Assembly (NCBI RefSeq): GCF_003173575.1
Contig: NZ_QGNY01000005.1
Coordinates: 1 to 64,000 of the forward strand
Direction: 5' to 3'
DNA from: Pedobacter paludis
GTDB taxonomy: Bacteria; Bacteroidota; Bacteroidia; Sphingobacteriales; Sphingobacteriaceae
DNA: 64,000 bases
Position 1 is the stretch's first letter. Every line of letters begins with the position of its first letter. Shown piece after piece: positions 1 to 7,904 of this stretch. The position numbers and the translations under genes were made by a program. Under the pieces are notes generated by a model, which was given only the letters and a program-made list of their open reading frames with translations, had not been told where the DNA came from and did no database searches.

Positions 1-26
1 TTTTCCCTTCGTTTCCGTTGGGAGTG

Positions 27-57
27 CAAAGGTAGGAATCTTTTCGCAACTTCCAAA
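27..57 (-). promoter_or_regulatory. Strong Bacteroidota promoter, probably rrn (left-most of three)
   Basis: On the minus strand, TTTG (54-57) is followed after exactly 19 nt by TACCTTTG (27-34). This matches the Bacteroidota sigma-A pattern TTTG-N19-TAnnTTTG. Transcription would leave the window at its left edge. Assignment to an rRNA operon is an inference from the tandem arrangement, the GC-rich leader and the lack of a downstream ORF. Confidence 0.75.
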
Positions 58-150
58 TAAAATATTTTTTATTTTTCGGCGCCTCTTTTTTCCTCCACTA
101 CTTTCAGTACCGCCCCTCCCGGGGCTTCCCGTCCCTTCCGGACAGGGTTG

Positions 151-180
151 CAAAGGTAACAACTTTTTCCCTCTCTCCAA
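151..180 (-). promoter_or_regulatory. Strong Bacteroidota promoter (middle of three)
   Basis: On the minus strand, TTG (178-180) is followed after 19 nt by TACCTTTG (151-158). The initially transcribed region is GC-rich and can fold (GTCC..GGAC, and GCCCC..GGGGC near 112-126). Same direction and spacing as the neighbouring promoters. Confidence 0.75.
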
Positions 181-244
181 GAACTATTTCAAAATAATTC
201 CCTTCCCCCTAATACCATGTAACCGTCTCCTCCGAAGCGGGATG

Positions 245-275
245 CAAAAGTAGAAAAAATATCCGCCAAGGCAAA
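245..275 (-). promoter_or_regulatory. Strong Bacteroidota promoter (right-most of three)
   Basis: On the minus strand, TTTG (272-275) is followed after 19 nt by TACTTTTG (245-252). It is the most upstream member of the leftward tandem set. Confidence 0.7.
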
Positions 276-435
276 TACTTTAAAGCTTTTTTTACCGATA
301 AAATCGTAAGTGTATGATTTACACTAAGAAAAAAAGCAACTGGTTAGTTATTGGAAATGAATTATTGTGGAAATATTAAGGTTTTTACTTTGGGCAGGAA
401 TGCTGAAAGCTAAATTTTAGAACAGAAAGAAGTTA

Positions 436-537
436 AATAAACCCGACCTGAATGAAAAACCCGCAGGCGAAGTATGAGCCGAGGATTTGAAATGGAGGGC
501 GGGACTACCAAATAATAGCAGCACAGCCCCTGCTTTT
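436..537 (+). repeat. Intergenic repeat family 1, copy A
   Basis: It begins TAAACCCGA, has GGGCGGGA in the middle and ends CCCCTGCTTT. The same three landmarks in the same order occur at 47081-47175 and, reversed, at 52106-52229; a diverged version lies at 59376-59460. No ORF. The function is unknown; it lies in the gap downstream of the CoA-binding gene. Confidence 0.5.
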
Positions 538-546
538 CTAAACATT

Positions 547-906
547 TTAATATTGTCCTGTACTTAAAAGCACTAGAGTACATGCTTCAATTGGCTCAAT
601 GCCGTGTTGATCTAATAATTTTTCCAGTTCATAATTTTCTGTACCTGGATTAAAAATTACGCGTTTTGGTTTTGTTTCTAGGATATAATCGTGATACTGC
701 GCCTGAAGCGCAGGGCCTATATACAAGGTTACGGTATCTATATCATTATGTATTAGTTCGGGTTTCTCGATTTCGATCCCGGCAACCTCTCCTTTTTTAA
801 TCCCGACATTAACAATATCGTGATTGAAACGCTTTAGCATATGAGCAGCTTTATATGAATATCTTGATGGATCTGGAGATGCGCCTATTATAAGTGTCTT
901 TTTCAT
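547..906 (-). CDS. CoA-binding domain protein (YccU/CoA_binding_2 family)
   Basis: Small Rossmann-fold protein of 119 aa, the usual length for stand-alone CoA-binding-domain proteins. The nucleotide-binding loop GASPDPSRYSYKA lies at residues 8-20, and the conserved NPGTEN (86-91) and EACTLV (107-112) stretches close the fold. The family is related to the CoA-binding domain of succinyl-CoA synthetase, but its cellular role is unsettled. It is cytoplasmic, with no signal peptide. It follows the DinB gene by 18 bp on the same strand, so the two are probably co-transcribed. Family assignment is firm; ligand and function are inference. Confidence 0.8.
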   Translation of the reverse strand: MKKTLIIGASPDPSRYSYKAAHMLKRFNHDIVNVGIKKGEVAGIEIEKPELIHNDIDTVTLYIGPALQAQYHDYILETKPKRVIFNPGTENYELEKLLDQHGIEPIEACTLVLLSTGQY

Positions 907-924
907 GATGAATTGTTTTGGAGG

Positions 925-1392
925 TTAAAATTTGGACAGGAGCGCAATTTGTCCGGAGTGATAAGCGTGATGTTGAACTAAGCCATTTACCAGTTCTATA
1001 TTAGTAACACGAATACCCAACGCTGGGTTTCTTTCATCCTTTAGATTATCATTCCATTGACTATTTGCTATAGATTCGCATAGACGAATTAGTTCTTCGT
1101 TGGCTATTTTAAAATTAAAGATAATCTTTTCCCAAGCCTGTGGTGTTTTTTCTTCGGGTTCAGGCCAATCGCCCAAAGCTGGTTTGGAGGGTAAATTGCC
1201 CAATAATCTAGAGCTTACTTCCTCTGTCCAGCTGGTTAAGTGTAGGGCAATTTCGGCAATAGAATGTGCATTTGGAATAAAATGCTCGAAAGCATTTTCT
1301 GGTTTTACATTATTAAGGGTTTGCATAACATGATTGCCATGCCATGCATCGCCATTAAAAGCTTTTTGAATTTCGTTTGTAATGTTAAGCAT
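925..1392 (-). CDS. DinB family protein
   Basis: A 155-aa protein of the DinB/YfiT-like four-helix-bundle superfamily. The three expected metal-binding histidines are visible: one in HLTSW (His51) and two in HHAYHSGQI (around 141-145). Members include thiol-dependent S-transferases; in Bacillota some use bacillithiol, which fits the bacilliredoxin and YpdA-type genes elsewhere in this window, but no substrate can be read from the sequence. It lies first in a two-gene unit with the CoA-binding gene. The start is an ATG just before the helical bundle. Confidence 0.8.
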   Translation of the reverse strand: MLNITNEIQKAFNGDAWHGNHVMQTLNNVKPENAFEHFIPNAHSIAEIALHLTSWTEEVSSRLLGNLPSKPALGDWPEPEEKTPQAWEKIIFNFKIANEELIRLCESIANSQWNDNLKDERNPALGIRVTNIELVNGLVQHHAYHSGQIALLSKF

Positions 1393-1425
1393 ATCGACAT
1401 AACAAATGGGGCGATGTAAAGTTTT

Positions 1426-2967
1426 TTAGCTGGTTGCCAATATTGCGTTGGCACAGTTTATTCCGTCGATAGCGGCCGATACAATTCCGCCGGCATAACC
1501 CGCTCCCTCTGCACAAGGGTACAAACCGCCAACTTGTGGGTGCTGAAAAGTTTCCTTGTTTCTAGGAATTCTTACTGGAGATGAGGTACGGCTTTCTACT
1601 CCAACCAAAATGGCTTCGTTGGTGTAATAGCCTCTAATTTTTTTCCCGAATAATGGTAAAGCTGCTTTGAGACTTTCGGATACAAAATCTGGCAGAATAT
1701 TATCGAGCATGACACTTTTAGTACCCGGCAGATAAGAGTTTTTTGGCAAATCGAGAGATAGCTTATTGTTCACGAAATCCATCATCCGCTGTGCGGGTGC
1801 GACAAGGTTACCACCACCGGCTTCGAAAGCAAGCTTTTCTATTTCGGACTGAAAATTTAGCATTCTTAACGGATCATAGCCCTGAACATCATCCAAAGTA
1901 ACCTGAACAACGGTACCGGAATTTGCGAAGGGGTTATTTCTTTTGGAAGGCGACCAACCATTAACAACAATTTCGTTCTCTCCGGTTGCACAGGGCGCAA
2001 TGATTCCGCCAGGACACATACAGAATGAGAATACACCACGGGGACCGACCTGTTCTACCAAACTATAATATGCTGGTGGTAAAAATTCTGAACGGATATC
2101 GCAATGGTATTGAGCTGAATCGATTATTTCTTGTGGATGTTCTATGCGTACACCAAGAGCGAATGGTTTAGCCTCGATTAGTATGTTTTTTTTATTTAAT
2201 AATTCATATACATCCCTAGCGGAATGGCCAGTGGCAAGAATAATATGATCGGCATATAATTTATCTTCAAAATTGATCTCTACACCTTTTATTTTGCCAA
2301 AATCAATAAGAATATCGGTCATTTGGCTATCGAACATCACTTCTCCGCCTGCATTTAATATGGTATCTTTTATAGATGTTATAATTTGAGGAAGCTTGTT
2401 TGTACCGATATGTGGTCGGGCATCGATTAAAATATCCTGCTCGGCTCCATGATCTACAAAAACCTGAAGCACTTTATTAATATCGCCACGTTTATTTGAA
2501 CGCGTATAGAGTTTTCCATCAGAATACGTACCAGCTCCGCCTTCTCCATAGCAATAATTAGATTCTGTATTTACTACGCCTTCTTTATTTATAGCGGCTA
2601 AATCTCTTCTGCGCTGTTTTACATCTTTTCCGCGTTCAATAATTATTGGTTTCAATCCATTTTCGATGCATTGCAAGGCGGCGAATAGGCCTGCTGGACC
2701 CGCTCCAATAATAAGAACGGGTTTACTATTCCTTACATTTTGATATTTAACATTATGGATTTCTGGAACAGGGTCTTCATCAATGAAAACCTTTATCTGG
2801 AGGCGAAAAATAACCTTCCGTGAGCGTGCATCGATAGAACGTTTCAGAATCTGGTAAGCTTTAATTCTGTTTTCTGGAAGTTTTAAGGCTTCGGCTAGTT
2901 TCTGATTGATCACCTCAGTTTGCTCAACCTGGTTTGGGAGCAGAGTAATTTCGATTTCCTTTTGCAT
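1426..2967 (-). CDS. FAD-dependent oxidoreductase (COG2509-type)
   Basis: A 513-aa flavoprotein. Residues 1-80 form a small N-terminal alpha/beta domain. The FAD dinucleotide-binding motif GAGPAG is at 88-93, followed by a GEGGAGTYSDGK stretch near 143-154 that is characteristic of this uncharacterised dehydrogenase family, and a C-terminal AEGAGYAGGI segment. Length and domain order match the family. The substrate is unknown. A promoter element lies about 30 bp upstream. It is separate from the DinB unit by 33 bp, so read-through is possible. Confidence 0.85.
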   Translation of the reverse strand: MQKEIEITLLPNQVEQTEVINQKLAEALKLPENRIKAYQILKRSIDARSRKVIFRLQIKVFIDEDPVPEIHNVKYQNVRNSKPVLIIGAGPAGLFAALQCIENGLKPIIIERGKDVKQRRRDLAAINKEGVVNTESNYCYGEGGAGTYSDGKLYTRSNKRGDINKVLQVFVDHGAEQDILIDARPHIGTNKLPQIITSIKDTILNAGGEVMFDSQMTDILIDFGKIKGVEINFEDKLYADHIILATGHSARDVYELLNKKNILIEAKPFALGVRIEHPQEIIDSAQYHCDIRSEFLPPAYYSLVEQVGPRGVFSFCMCPGGIIAPCATGENEIVVNGWSPSKRNNPFANSGTVVQVTLDDVQGYDPLRMLNFQSEIEKLAFEAGGGNLVAPAQRMMDFVNNKLSLDLPKNSYLPGTKSVMLDNILPDFVSESLKAALPLFGKKIRGYYTNEAILVGVESRTSSPVRIPRNKETFQHPQVGGLYPCAEGAGYAGGIVSAAIDGINCANAILATS

Positions 2968-2996
2968 GTTATGTCAGGTTTTTATCCCGAATGGTA

Positions 2997-3004
2997 CAAA
3001 GGTA
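2997..3004 (-). promoter_or_regulatory. -7 element upstream of the FAD oxidoreductase
   Basis: TACCTTTG on the minus strand, 29 bp before the ATG at 2967. I see no convincing -33 TTG at the expected distance. Confidence 0.5.
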
Positions 3005-3152
3005 CATTCAAAATTATAAATATGGTAATTTATGAATGGGGTTGCACAAACTGGCAGAGATTTTGCAAAATGTAACAAAGGCATACAATTTGATATCTAA
3101 TTTGTAAATTGACCATTATTCAATTTGATTAACATAAGACAAAATCATAAAG

Positions 3153-3734
3153 ATGAAAAAATTAGTATTTGGAATTTTAGCTGCTGTAATTGCAGTTAGC
3201 ACCTTAAGTTCATGCGGATACAATAGCATGGTTAAACTTGATGAAAATGTAAAATCTAAATGGGGAACCGTACAAACTCAATATCAACGCAGGGCAGATT
3301 TGATCCCGAATTTAGTAAGTACTGTTAAGGGAGCCGCTAAATTTGAGCAGGGAACACTAACAGCAGTTGTTGAAGCCAGAGCGAAAGCAACTCAAATGAC
3401 GGTTAAAGCAGATGATTTGACTCCAGAAAATATTCAAAAATATCAGGCAGCACAAGGTCAGTTAAGTCAGGCTTTGGGTAAATTGTTATCAATTACAGAA
3501 GCTTATCCAGAATTAAAGGCTACTCAACAATTCAGCGATTTATCGGCTCAATTAGAGAGTACAGAAAATAGAATTACAGTTGCCCGTAAAGATTTTAACG
3601 ATGCCGTACAGGAATACAACGGAAAAATAAGATCGTTTCCGACAAACTTAACAGCAGGAATGTTTGGTTTTAAGGCTAAAGGCTATTTTGAAGCTGATGC
3701 AACTGCCAAAGATGCACCAAAAGTAGAGTTTTAA
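3153..3734 (+). CDS. lemA: LemA family lipoprotein
   Basis: A 193-aa LemA-family protein. The N-terminus carries a hydrophobic signal followed by LSSC with the lipidation cysteine at residue 21, so it is probably a lipoprotein facing the periplasm; classical LemA has a plain N-terminal membrane helix instead. The body has the family signature around NLVSTVKGAAKFE and a long helical region to residue 150. LemA genes commonly precede TPM-domain genes, and two such genes follow here. Their biochemical role is not established. A strong hairpin at 3754-3798 separates it from the next gene and may reduce downstream transcription. Confidence 0.9.
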   Translation: MKKLVFGILAAVIAVSTLSSCGYNSMVKLDENVKSKWGTVQTQYQRRADLIPNLVSTVKGAAKFEQGTLTAVVEARAKATQMTVKADDLTPENIQKYQAAQGQLSQALGKLLSITEAYPELKATQQFSDLSAQLESTENRITVARKDFNDAVQEYNGKIRSFPTNLTAGMFGFKAKGYFEADATAKDAPKVEF

Positions 3735-3753
3735 TATTCTAACGATAACATTT

Positions 3754-3798
3754 AAGGGTAGTGGGTGTTTATTTAACTGAACACTTATTACCCTTTTT
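3754..3798 (+). terminator. Intrinsic terminator or attenuator between lemA and the TPM genes
   Basis: Paired arms AAGGGTA (3754-3760) and TACCCTT (3789-3795), with an inner GTGTT/AACAC pairing, end in a run of five T. It lies inside the lemA-TPM unit, so it may set lemA above the downstream genes. Confidence 0.65.
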
Positions 3799-3817
3799 AC
3801 TTCATATAAAATAAGAC

Positions 3818-4258
3818 ATGTCGTTATTTTCAGAGATTGAACAAGACAAGATTGCTAAAGCCATTTCGGATGCAGAAAAAGCAACTTCTGGTGAAATTAG
3901 AATTGCCATAGATAAACACTGCCCAGGCGACCCTTATGAAAGAGCAATAGAATATTTTGCAAAACTGGATATGGATAAAACCGCACAGCGTAATGGCGTA
4001 TTGATTTATCTGGCGCACGCCGATCATAAATTTGCAATTATCGGCGATGCCGGAATTAATAAAGTAGTACCTGATAATTTTTGGGAAACTACAAAAGTTG
4101 CCATGACAGCCCACTTTGCAAAAGGCGATTTGGCAGATGGCATAGTTGCAGGCGTTTCCCTAGCAGGAGAAAAATTAGCTTTATTTTTTCCTTATCAAAT
4201 GGGAGACATTAATGAATTGCCAAACGATATTGTTTACATGGATAATCAGGATAACTAA
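3818..4258 (+). CDS. TPM domain protein, cytoplasmic form
   Basis: A 146-aa protein made almost entirely of one TPM domain (also named TLP18.3/Psb32/MOLO-1), recognisable from SGEIRIAI, the NGVLIYLAH strand and the IGDAGINKVVP motif. Unlike the next gene it has no signal peptide, Gly-rich tail or clear membrane helix. A TPM domain in plants has phosphatase activity, but the bacterial role is unknown. It starts 84 bp after lemA and ends 6 bp before the second TPM gene, so these two are very likely co-translated. Confidence 0.8.
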   Translation: MSLFSEIEQDKIAKAISDAEKATSGEIRIAIDKHCPGDPYERAIEYFAKLDMDKTAQRNGVLIYLAHADHKFAIIGDAGINKVVPDNFWETTKVAMTAHFAKGDLADGIVAGVSLAGEKLALFFPYQMGDINELPNDIVYMDNQDN

Positions 4259-4264
4259 TAAGCA

Positions 4265-5056
4265 ATGAAAAAATTATTCCTTTTATCGTTTTTAAGCTTA
4301 ATTTATGCATTTGCTTTTGCACAGGATTTCCCTGAGAAACCCACTACACTTGTTAATGATTATTCGGGTGTACTTTCATCCACTCAAAAGCAATCTTTAG
4401 AAACCAAACTGGTTGCTTTTAACGATTCCTCTTCTACCCAAATAGCCATAGCAATATTAAAATCGGTTGGCGATTATGATATAAATGAATATGCAGTAGA
4501 GCTTGGCAGGAAATGGGGCGTTGGCCAAAATGGCAAAAACAATGGAATTATGATTGTTGTGGCTGTTGGCGATCGGAAAATATCCATTCAAACAGGCTAT
4601 GGGGTTGAAGGTGCCTTGCCTGACGTTTATGCCAAAAGAATAATAGAAAGTGATATTAAGCCGTTTTTTAAAGCTGGCGATTATTACGGTGGCTTGGATG
4701 CGGGTACAACATCTATTATTAAGTACACCAAGGGAGAATATAAAAATGATAATCCAAAAACCTCTGCAAGTAAAAAAGGAGGTACTGGAAGCATTGCCAT
4801 AATCATTATTATTATTGTGATCATTATTATATTTATGAGAAAAGGCGGAGGTGGAAATAGTGAAGTTATAGGCGGAAGAGGTGCATCAAATGCATTATTC
4901 TGGGCAATGCTTTTCGGTAGCGGAGGCGGTGGCCGAGGTGGAGATAGTGGCTGGGGAAGTGGTGGCTTTGGAGGTGGTTCTTCTGGTGGCGGTGGTGGAT
5001 TCGGAGGCTTTGGCGGAGGAAGTTTTGGCGGTGGCGGATCTAGCGGAAGCTGGTAA
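4265..5056 (+). CDS. TPM domain protein with membrane helix and Gly-rich tail
   Basis: 263 aa. Signal peptide at 1-19 (ending AFA), TPM domain at about 25-155 with NGIMIVVAVGDRKISIQTGYG, and a membrane helix near 176-190 made almost only of isoleucine. Then comes a basic patch and a tail of about 55 residues that is nearly all Gly and Ser, ending GSSGSW. This layout is the one often mislabelled 'methanol dehydrogenase' in databases; nothing here supports that. The protein is probably anchored in the inner membrane with the TPM domain in the periplasm. It is the third member of the lemA-TPM-TPM unit. Confidence 0.85.
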   Translation: MKKLFLLSFLSLIYAFAFAQDFPEKPTTLVNDYSGVLSSTQKQSLETKLVAFNDSSSTQIAIAILKSVGDYDINEYAVELGRKWGVGQNGKNNGIMIVVAVGDRKISIQTGYGVEGALPDVYAKRIIESDIKPFFKAGDYYGGLDAGTTSIIKYTKGEYKNDNPKTSASKKGGTGSIAIIIIIIVIIIIFMRKGGGGNSEVIGGRGASNALFWAMLFGSGGGGRGGDSGWGSGGFGGGSSGGGGGFGGFGGGSFGGGGSSGSW

Positions 5057-5059
5057 TTT

Positions 5060-5094
5060 GAATTACGATTTTAGATGGATGAATTACGATTTTA
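5060..5094 (+). repeat. Short direct repeat after the TPM gene
   Basis: GAATTACGATTTTA occurs at 5060-5073 and again at 5081-5094, separated by 7 nt. It lies in the gap before the next gene and is one of several low-complexity intergenic words in this window. Confidence 0.6.
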
Positions 5095-5179
5095 ACTGCA
5101 GGCATTTTAAAATTAAAACCCTTTCACCCAAATGGAACCAATTTAGTGAGCCAATTACCTAATGAATATATACTAAACG

Positions 5180-5569
5180 ATGTATAGAAAAGATTTAATT
5201 ACAGCAGAGATTCAAAAACTGGCAGAAGTTTTAGCCAAAATAATGGGCTTAAAGTTGGAAGGTAAACTTAAAGAAGCTGAAAGCATTTTTAACGAAACGA
5301 TGGAAAAGAGTTTCGTACTTCCACAAGAAATACTGTTATCTAATGATCCATTAGTATTTGAAAATTGGCTTAATGAGAATGATTTATCTCCTGAAAAACT
5401 CGATTCTTTAAGTGAGTTTTTATATTACGAACTTGGTGTAAGCGAGAACAGGAATGAAATTATTGCTCCAAAACTTAATCTTATTTATCAGCAATTGGCC
5501 GATAAGCATAAAATTGTTCACTTGGTAAATCTGCATCGCCAGAAAACAATCCAACAGTATTTAAAATAA
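5180..5569 (+). CDS. Hypothetical helical protein
   Basis: A 129-aa protein that I do not recognise. It is predicted mostly alpha-helical, acidic and soluble, with heptad-like Leu and Ile spacing that resembles small tetratricopeptide-like helix pairs; there is no signal peptide, cysteine cluster or catalytic motif. Its stop is 23 bp from the start of the NUDIX gene on the same strand, so the two probably form an operon. It could be a small partner or regulator of that enzyme, but this is context only. Confidence 0.65.
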   Translation: MYRKDLITAEIQKLAEVLAKIMGLKLEGKLKEAESIFNETMEKSFVLPQEILLSNDPLVFENWLNENDLSPEKLDSLSEFLYYELGVSENRNEIIAPKLNLIYQQLADKHKIVHLVNLHRQKTIQQYLK

Positions 5570-5592
5570 AATTAATAAAAAATCGATTATAG

Positions 5593-6141
5593 ATGATTAT
5601 AGAGAAGTGGCGAAAACTTGCCTCTAAATATTTAGTGAGAGAGAAATGGGCAACTTTAAGGGTTGATACCTGCGAGTTGCAGGGTGGCATTATTAAGGAT
5701 GATTATTATGTTTTGGAGTATCCAAATTGGGTAAATGCCATCGCTTTAACTGAAGAGGGCAAGGTAATTATGGTTCGGCAATACCGCCACGCGGCAGATA
5801 TAATTTCTCTAGAAGTTCCTGGCGGAGTAATTGATGGTGACGAAGAGCCTGAATATGCCATTAAACGCGAACTTTTAGAGGAAACGGGTTATAGCTTTAA
5901 AACCTGCAAATTTGTTGCAGAACTTTATCCAAACCCTGCCACCTCAAACAATAAAACCTTTACTTACGTGCTTACTGGCGGAGTAAAAACACATCAACAG
6001 CATTTAGATGAGCATGAAATTTTAAATGTAGAGGAATACTCGGTTGAAGAAGTTAAACATTTAATAAGGGACAATAAAATTGCTCAGGCTTTACATGTAG
6101 CGGCTTTGCTTTATGGATTGGCTGAGGTAGAAAAGATGTAA
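5593..6141 (+). CDS. NUDIX hydrolase, ADP-ribose pyrophosphatase-like
   Basis: A 182-aa NUDIX protein. The full box G-x5-E-x7-REUxEExGU is intact, from GGVIDGDEE to RELLEETGY (about residues 76-98). The Arg-Glu-Glu residues of the box bind the Mg ions that hydrolyse a nucleoside diphosphate linked to another moiety. The strand before the box, IMVRQYRHA, and the following ELYPNPATSN resemble ADP-ribose/ADP-sugar pyrophosphatases more than dGTPases. The substrate is therefore probably an ADP-sugar, but this is inference. A bidirectional terminator follows the gene. Confidence 0.85.
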   Translation: MIIEKWRKLASKYLVREKWATLRVDTCELQGGIIKDDYYVLEYPNWVNAIALTEEGKVIMVRQYRHAADIISLEVPGGVIDGDEEPEYAIKRELLEETGYSFKTCKFVAELYPNPATSNNKTFTYVLTGGVKTHQQHLDEHEILNVEEYSVEEVKHLIRDNKIAQALHVAALLYGLAEVEKM

Positions 6142-6197
6142 TTAGCGTTTGCCATCAATATGTTGCCTCCAAAAAAGCACAAGTTATCCCATCATAA

Positions 6198-6225
6198 AAA
6201 GGCCTGATTTGAAAATCAGGCCTTT
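6198..6225. terminator. Bidirectional terminator between the NUDIX gene and dnaA
   Basis: A 12-bp perfect stem, AAAGGCCTGATT (6198-6209) with AATCAGGCCTTT (6214-6225), and a 4-nt loop. The gene ends converge on it. Confidence 0.75.
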
Positions 6226-6279
6226 ACAGTTTTAAGATCATTTTAGATTAATGGCTATAATTTGCCATCTAAACGCTTC

Positions 6280-7710
6280 TTAGCTCATTTTCAATTTCTT
6301 TTGAATATCGTGCACGTAAGCTTTAAACTTTTTATCCGTATCGATTAAATCCTCTACCGTTTGGCAAGCATAGATTACCGTACTGTGATCGCGGCCACCA
6401 AAGAAAGCACCAATGGTTTTTAAAGATGATTTGGTGTGGCTTTTTGAAAGATACATGGAAATCTGGCGGGCCTGAACAATTTCTCTTTTGCGGGTTTGCG
6501 ATTTAACCATATCAACAGGAACTTCGAAATACTCGCAAACCAATTTCTGAATGTATTCCATCGAAATCTCTTTTGAAGTATTTTTGATGAAGTTTTTCAG
6601 CATTTGTTTCGCTAGGTTCAAATCGATCTCCTTTTTGTTCAAAGTAGCTTGGGCGAGCAAAGAAACCATTGCACCTTCAAGTTCACGAACATTATTATCG
6701 ATATTGTGTGCAACGTATTCTACAACTTCTCCCGGTAACTCAATACCATCGGCATACATTTTCTTTCTTAAGATGGCGATACGGGTTTCCAAATCAGGAA
6801 TCTGCAAATCGGCAGATAGGCCCCATTTAAAACGACTTAACAAACGCTCTTCTAAACCAGCTAAATCTTTCGGTGCTTTATCAGACGTTAAAATAACCTG
6901 TTTTCCCGATTGATGCAAATGGTTAAAAATATGGAAGAAGATATCCTGAGTTTTTTCTTTACCAGCAAAATTGTGTACATCATCCATAATGATCACATCC
7001 ATTGCCTGATAAAAGTTAACGAAATCGTTAATGGTATTGTTCTTTAATGAATCAACAAACTGCTGACAGAATTTCTCACAGCTTACATAAATAACCAGTT
7101 TATCTGGCATGCTGCGTTTTATCTCGTTTCCAATCGCCTGCGCCAAGTGGGTTTTTCCCAAACCAACGCCACCATAAATCATTAATGGGTTAAAAGAAGT
7201 ACCACCTGGTTTTGCTGCTACCGCATAACCTGCAGAGCGGGCCAAACGATTACAATCTCCTTCTATATAGTTTTCGAAAGTATAATTAGAGTTTAATTGT
7301 GGATCTACATTTAATTTTTTTAATCCAGGGATAATAAATGGATTTTTGATGTCCTTATTTATCGAAACAGGAATTGGCATGGATTGAACCTTTGCCTCTG
7401 CCCCATTTCCATTTGAAGGCATATTTGTTGTATACGGATTACCGCTGTTAGATGATTTATCTACAACGATGTTATATTCCAACCGGCCATCCTCTCCAAG
7501 TTGTTTTTTTACAGTTTTACGTAATAAGCCTACATAGTGCTCTTCAAGCCATTCGTAAAAGAATAAACTCGGTACCTGAATGGTTAAAACCTTACCTTCC
7601 AATTTAAGGGCTGTTATTGGCTCGAACCAGGTTTTAAAACTTTGGTTCGGGATGTTATCCTTAATAATTTGAAGACAGTTCTTCCACACTTCTGTACAAG
7701 TTTTTTCCAT
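6280..7710 (-). CDS. dnaA: Chromosomal replication initiator protein DnaA
   Basis: A 476-aa protein that melts oriC as an ATP-bound oligomer and regulates transcription. Domain I is at 1-80, a linker runs to about 140, and the AAA+ domain follows with Walker A GGVGLGKT (180-187) and Walker B VIIMDDVH (239-246). The C-terminal DNA-binding helix-turn-helix ends with the DnaA signature GRDHST at 439-444. Length and all domains are complete. dnaN is not adjacent, unlike in many bacteria. DnaA-box-like sequences in the upstream gap (7794-7802, 7878-7886) suggest autoregulation or an origin function. Confidence 0.97.
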   Translation of the reverse strand: MEKTCTEVWKNCLQIIKDNIPNQSFKTWFEPITALKLEGKVLTIQVPSLFFYEWLEEHYVGLLRKTVKKQLGEDGRLEYNIVVDKSSNSGNPYTTNMPSNGNGAEAKVQSMPIPVSINKDIKNPFIIPGLKKLNVDPQLNSNYTFENYIEGDCNRLARSAGYAVAAKPGGTSFNPLMIYGGVGLGKTHLAQAIGNEIKRSMPDKLVIYVSCEKFCQQFVDSLKNNTINDFVNFYQAMDVIIMDDVHNFAGKEKTQDIFFHIFNHLHQSGKQVILTSDKAPKDLAGLEERLLSRFKWGLSADLQIPDLETRIAILRKKMYADGIELPGEVVEYVAHNIDNNVRELEGAMVSLLAQATLNKKEIDLNLAKQMLKNFIKNTSKEISMEYIQKLVCEYFEVPVDMVKSQTRKREIVQARQISMYLSKSHTKSSLKTIGAFFGGRDHSTVIYACQTVEDLIDTDKKFKAYVHDIQKKLKMS

Positions 7711-7793
7711 TGCGATTTCTATAATTTATTGGTTTTCAGTGCCGATTCGAATTTACGGGATGGTCCGTTTCGGGACTACGAATATTGACAAAA

Positions 7794-7802
7794 TTATCAA
7801 CA
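7794..7802 (+). promoter_or_regulatory. DnaA-box-like 9-mer
   Basis: TTATCAACA differs at one position from the TTATCCACA consensus. It lies 84 bp upstream of the dnaA start in an AT-rich stretch. Confidence 0.4.
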
Positions 7803-7877
7803 TTTTAAACAAAAATTTCAAATAATTTGTAACTCATTCATAAGCAAGAACCTATCTCGTTTAACCTGAATTTTTAG

Positions 7878-7886
7878 TGTGGATAA
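7878..7886 (-). promoter_or_regulatory. Perfect DnaA box
   Basis: TGTGGATAA on the plus strand is an exact TTATCCACA on the minus strand. It lies between dnaA and the mutase gene, 168 bp upstream of dnaA. Confidence 0.6.
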
Positions 7887-7904
7887 CTATTTATTAACAT
7901 GATT

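Larger units (their letters stand above)
1..546. other. Intergenic region with tandem promoters and a repeat
   Basis: No coding region is supported here. Positions 27-275 carry three leftward promoters, each followed downstream by GC-rich hairpin-forming sequence such as the GCCCC/GGGGC stem near 112-126. About 300-435 is AT-rich with nothing recognised. About 436-537 is copy A of an intergenic repeat family that recurs later in the window. Confidence 0.6.

Noticed and set aside
1..546. rRNA or tRNA gene within the window at the left edge
   Set aside because: Only promoter-like and leader-like sequence is visible; no 16S start or tRNA fold is found inside the window.
4265..5056. Methanol dehydrogenase annotation
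   Set aside because: The name is an inherited label for TPM-domain proteins; no PQQ or dehydrogenase motif is present.
4881..5162. 93-codon plus-strand ORF over the Gly-rich tail
   Set aside because: It is a frame-shifted reading of the glycine-rich tail of the TPM protein; its Val/Ala/Glu pattern comes from repeated GGN codons.
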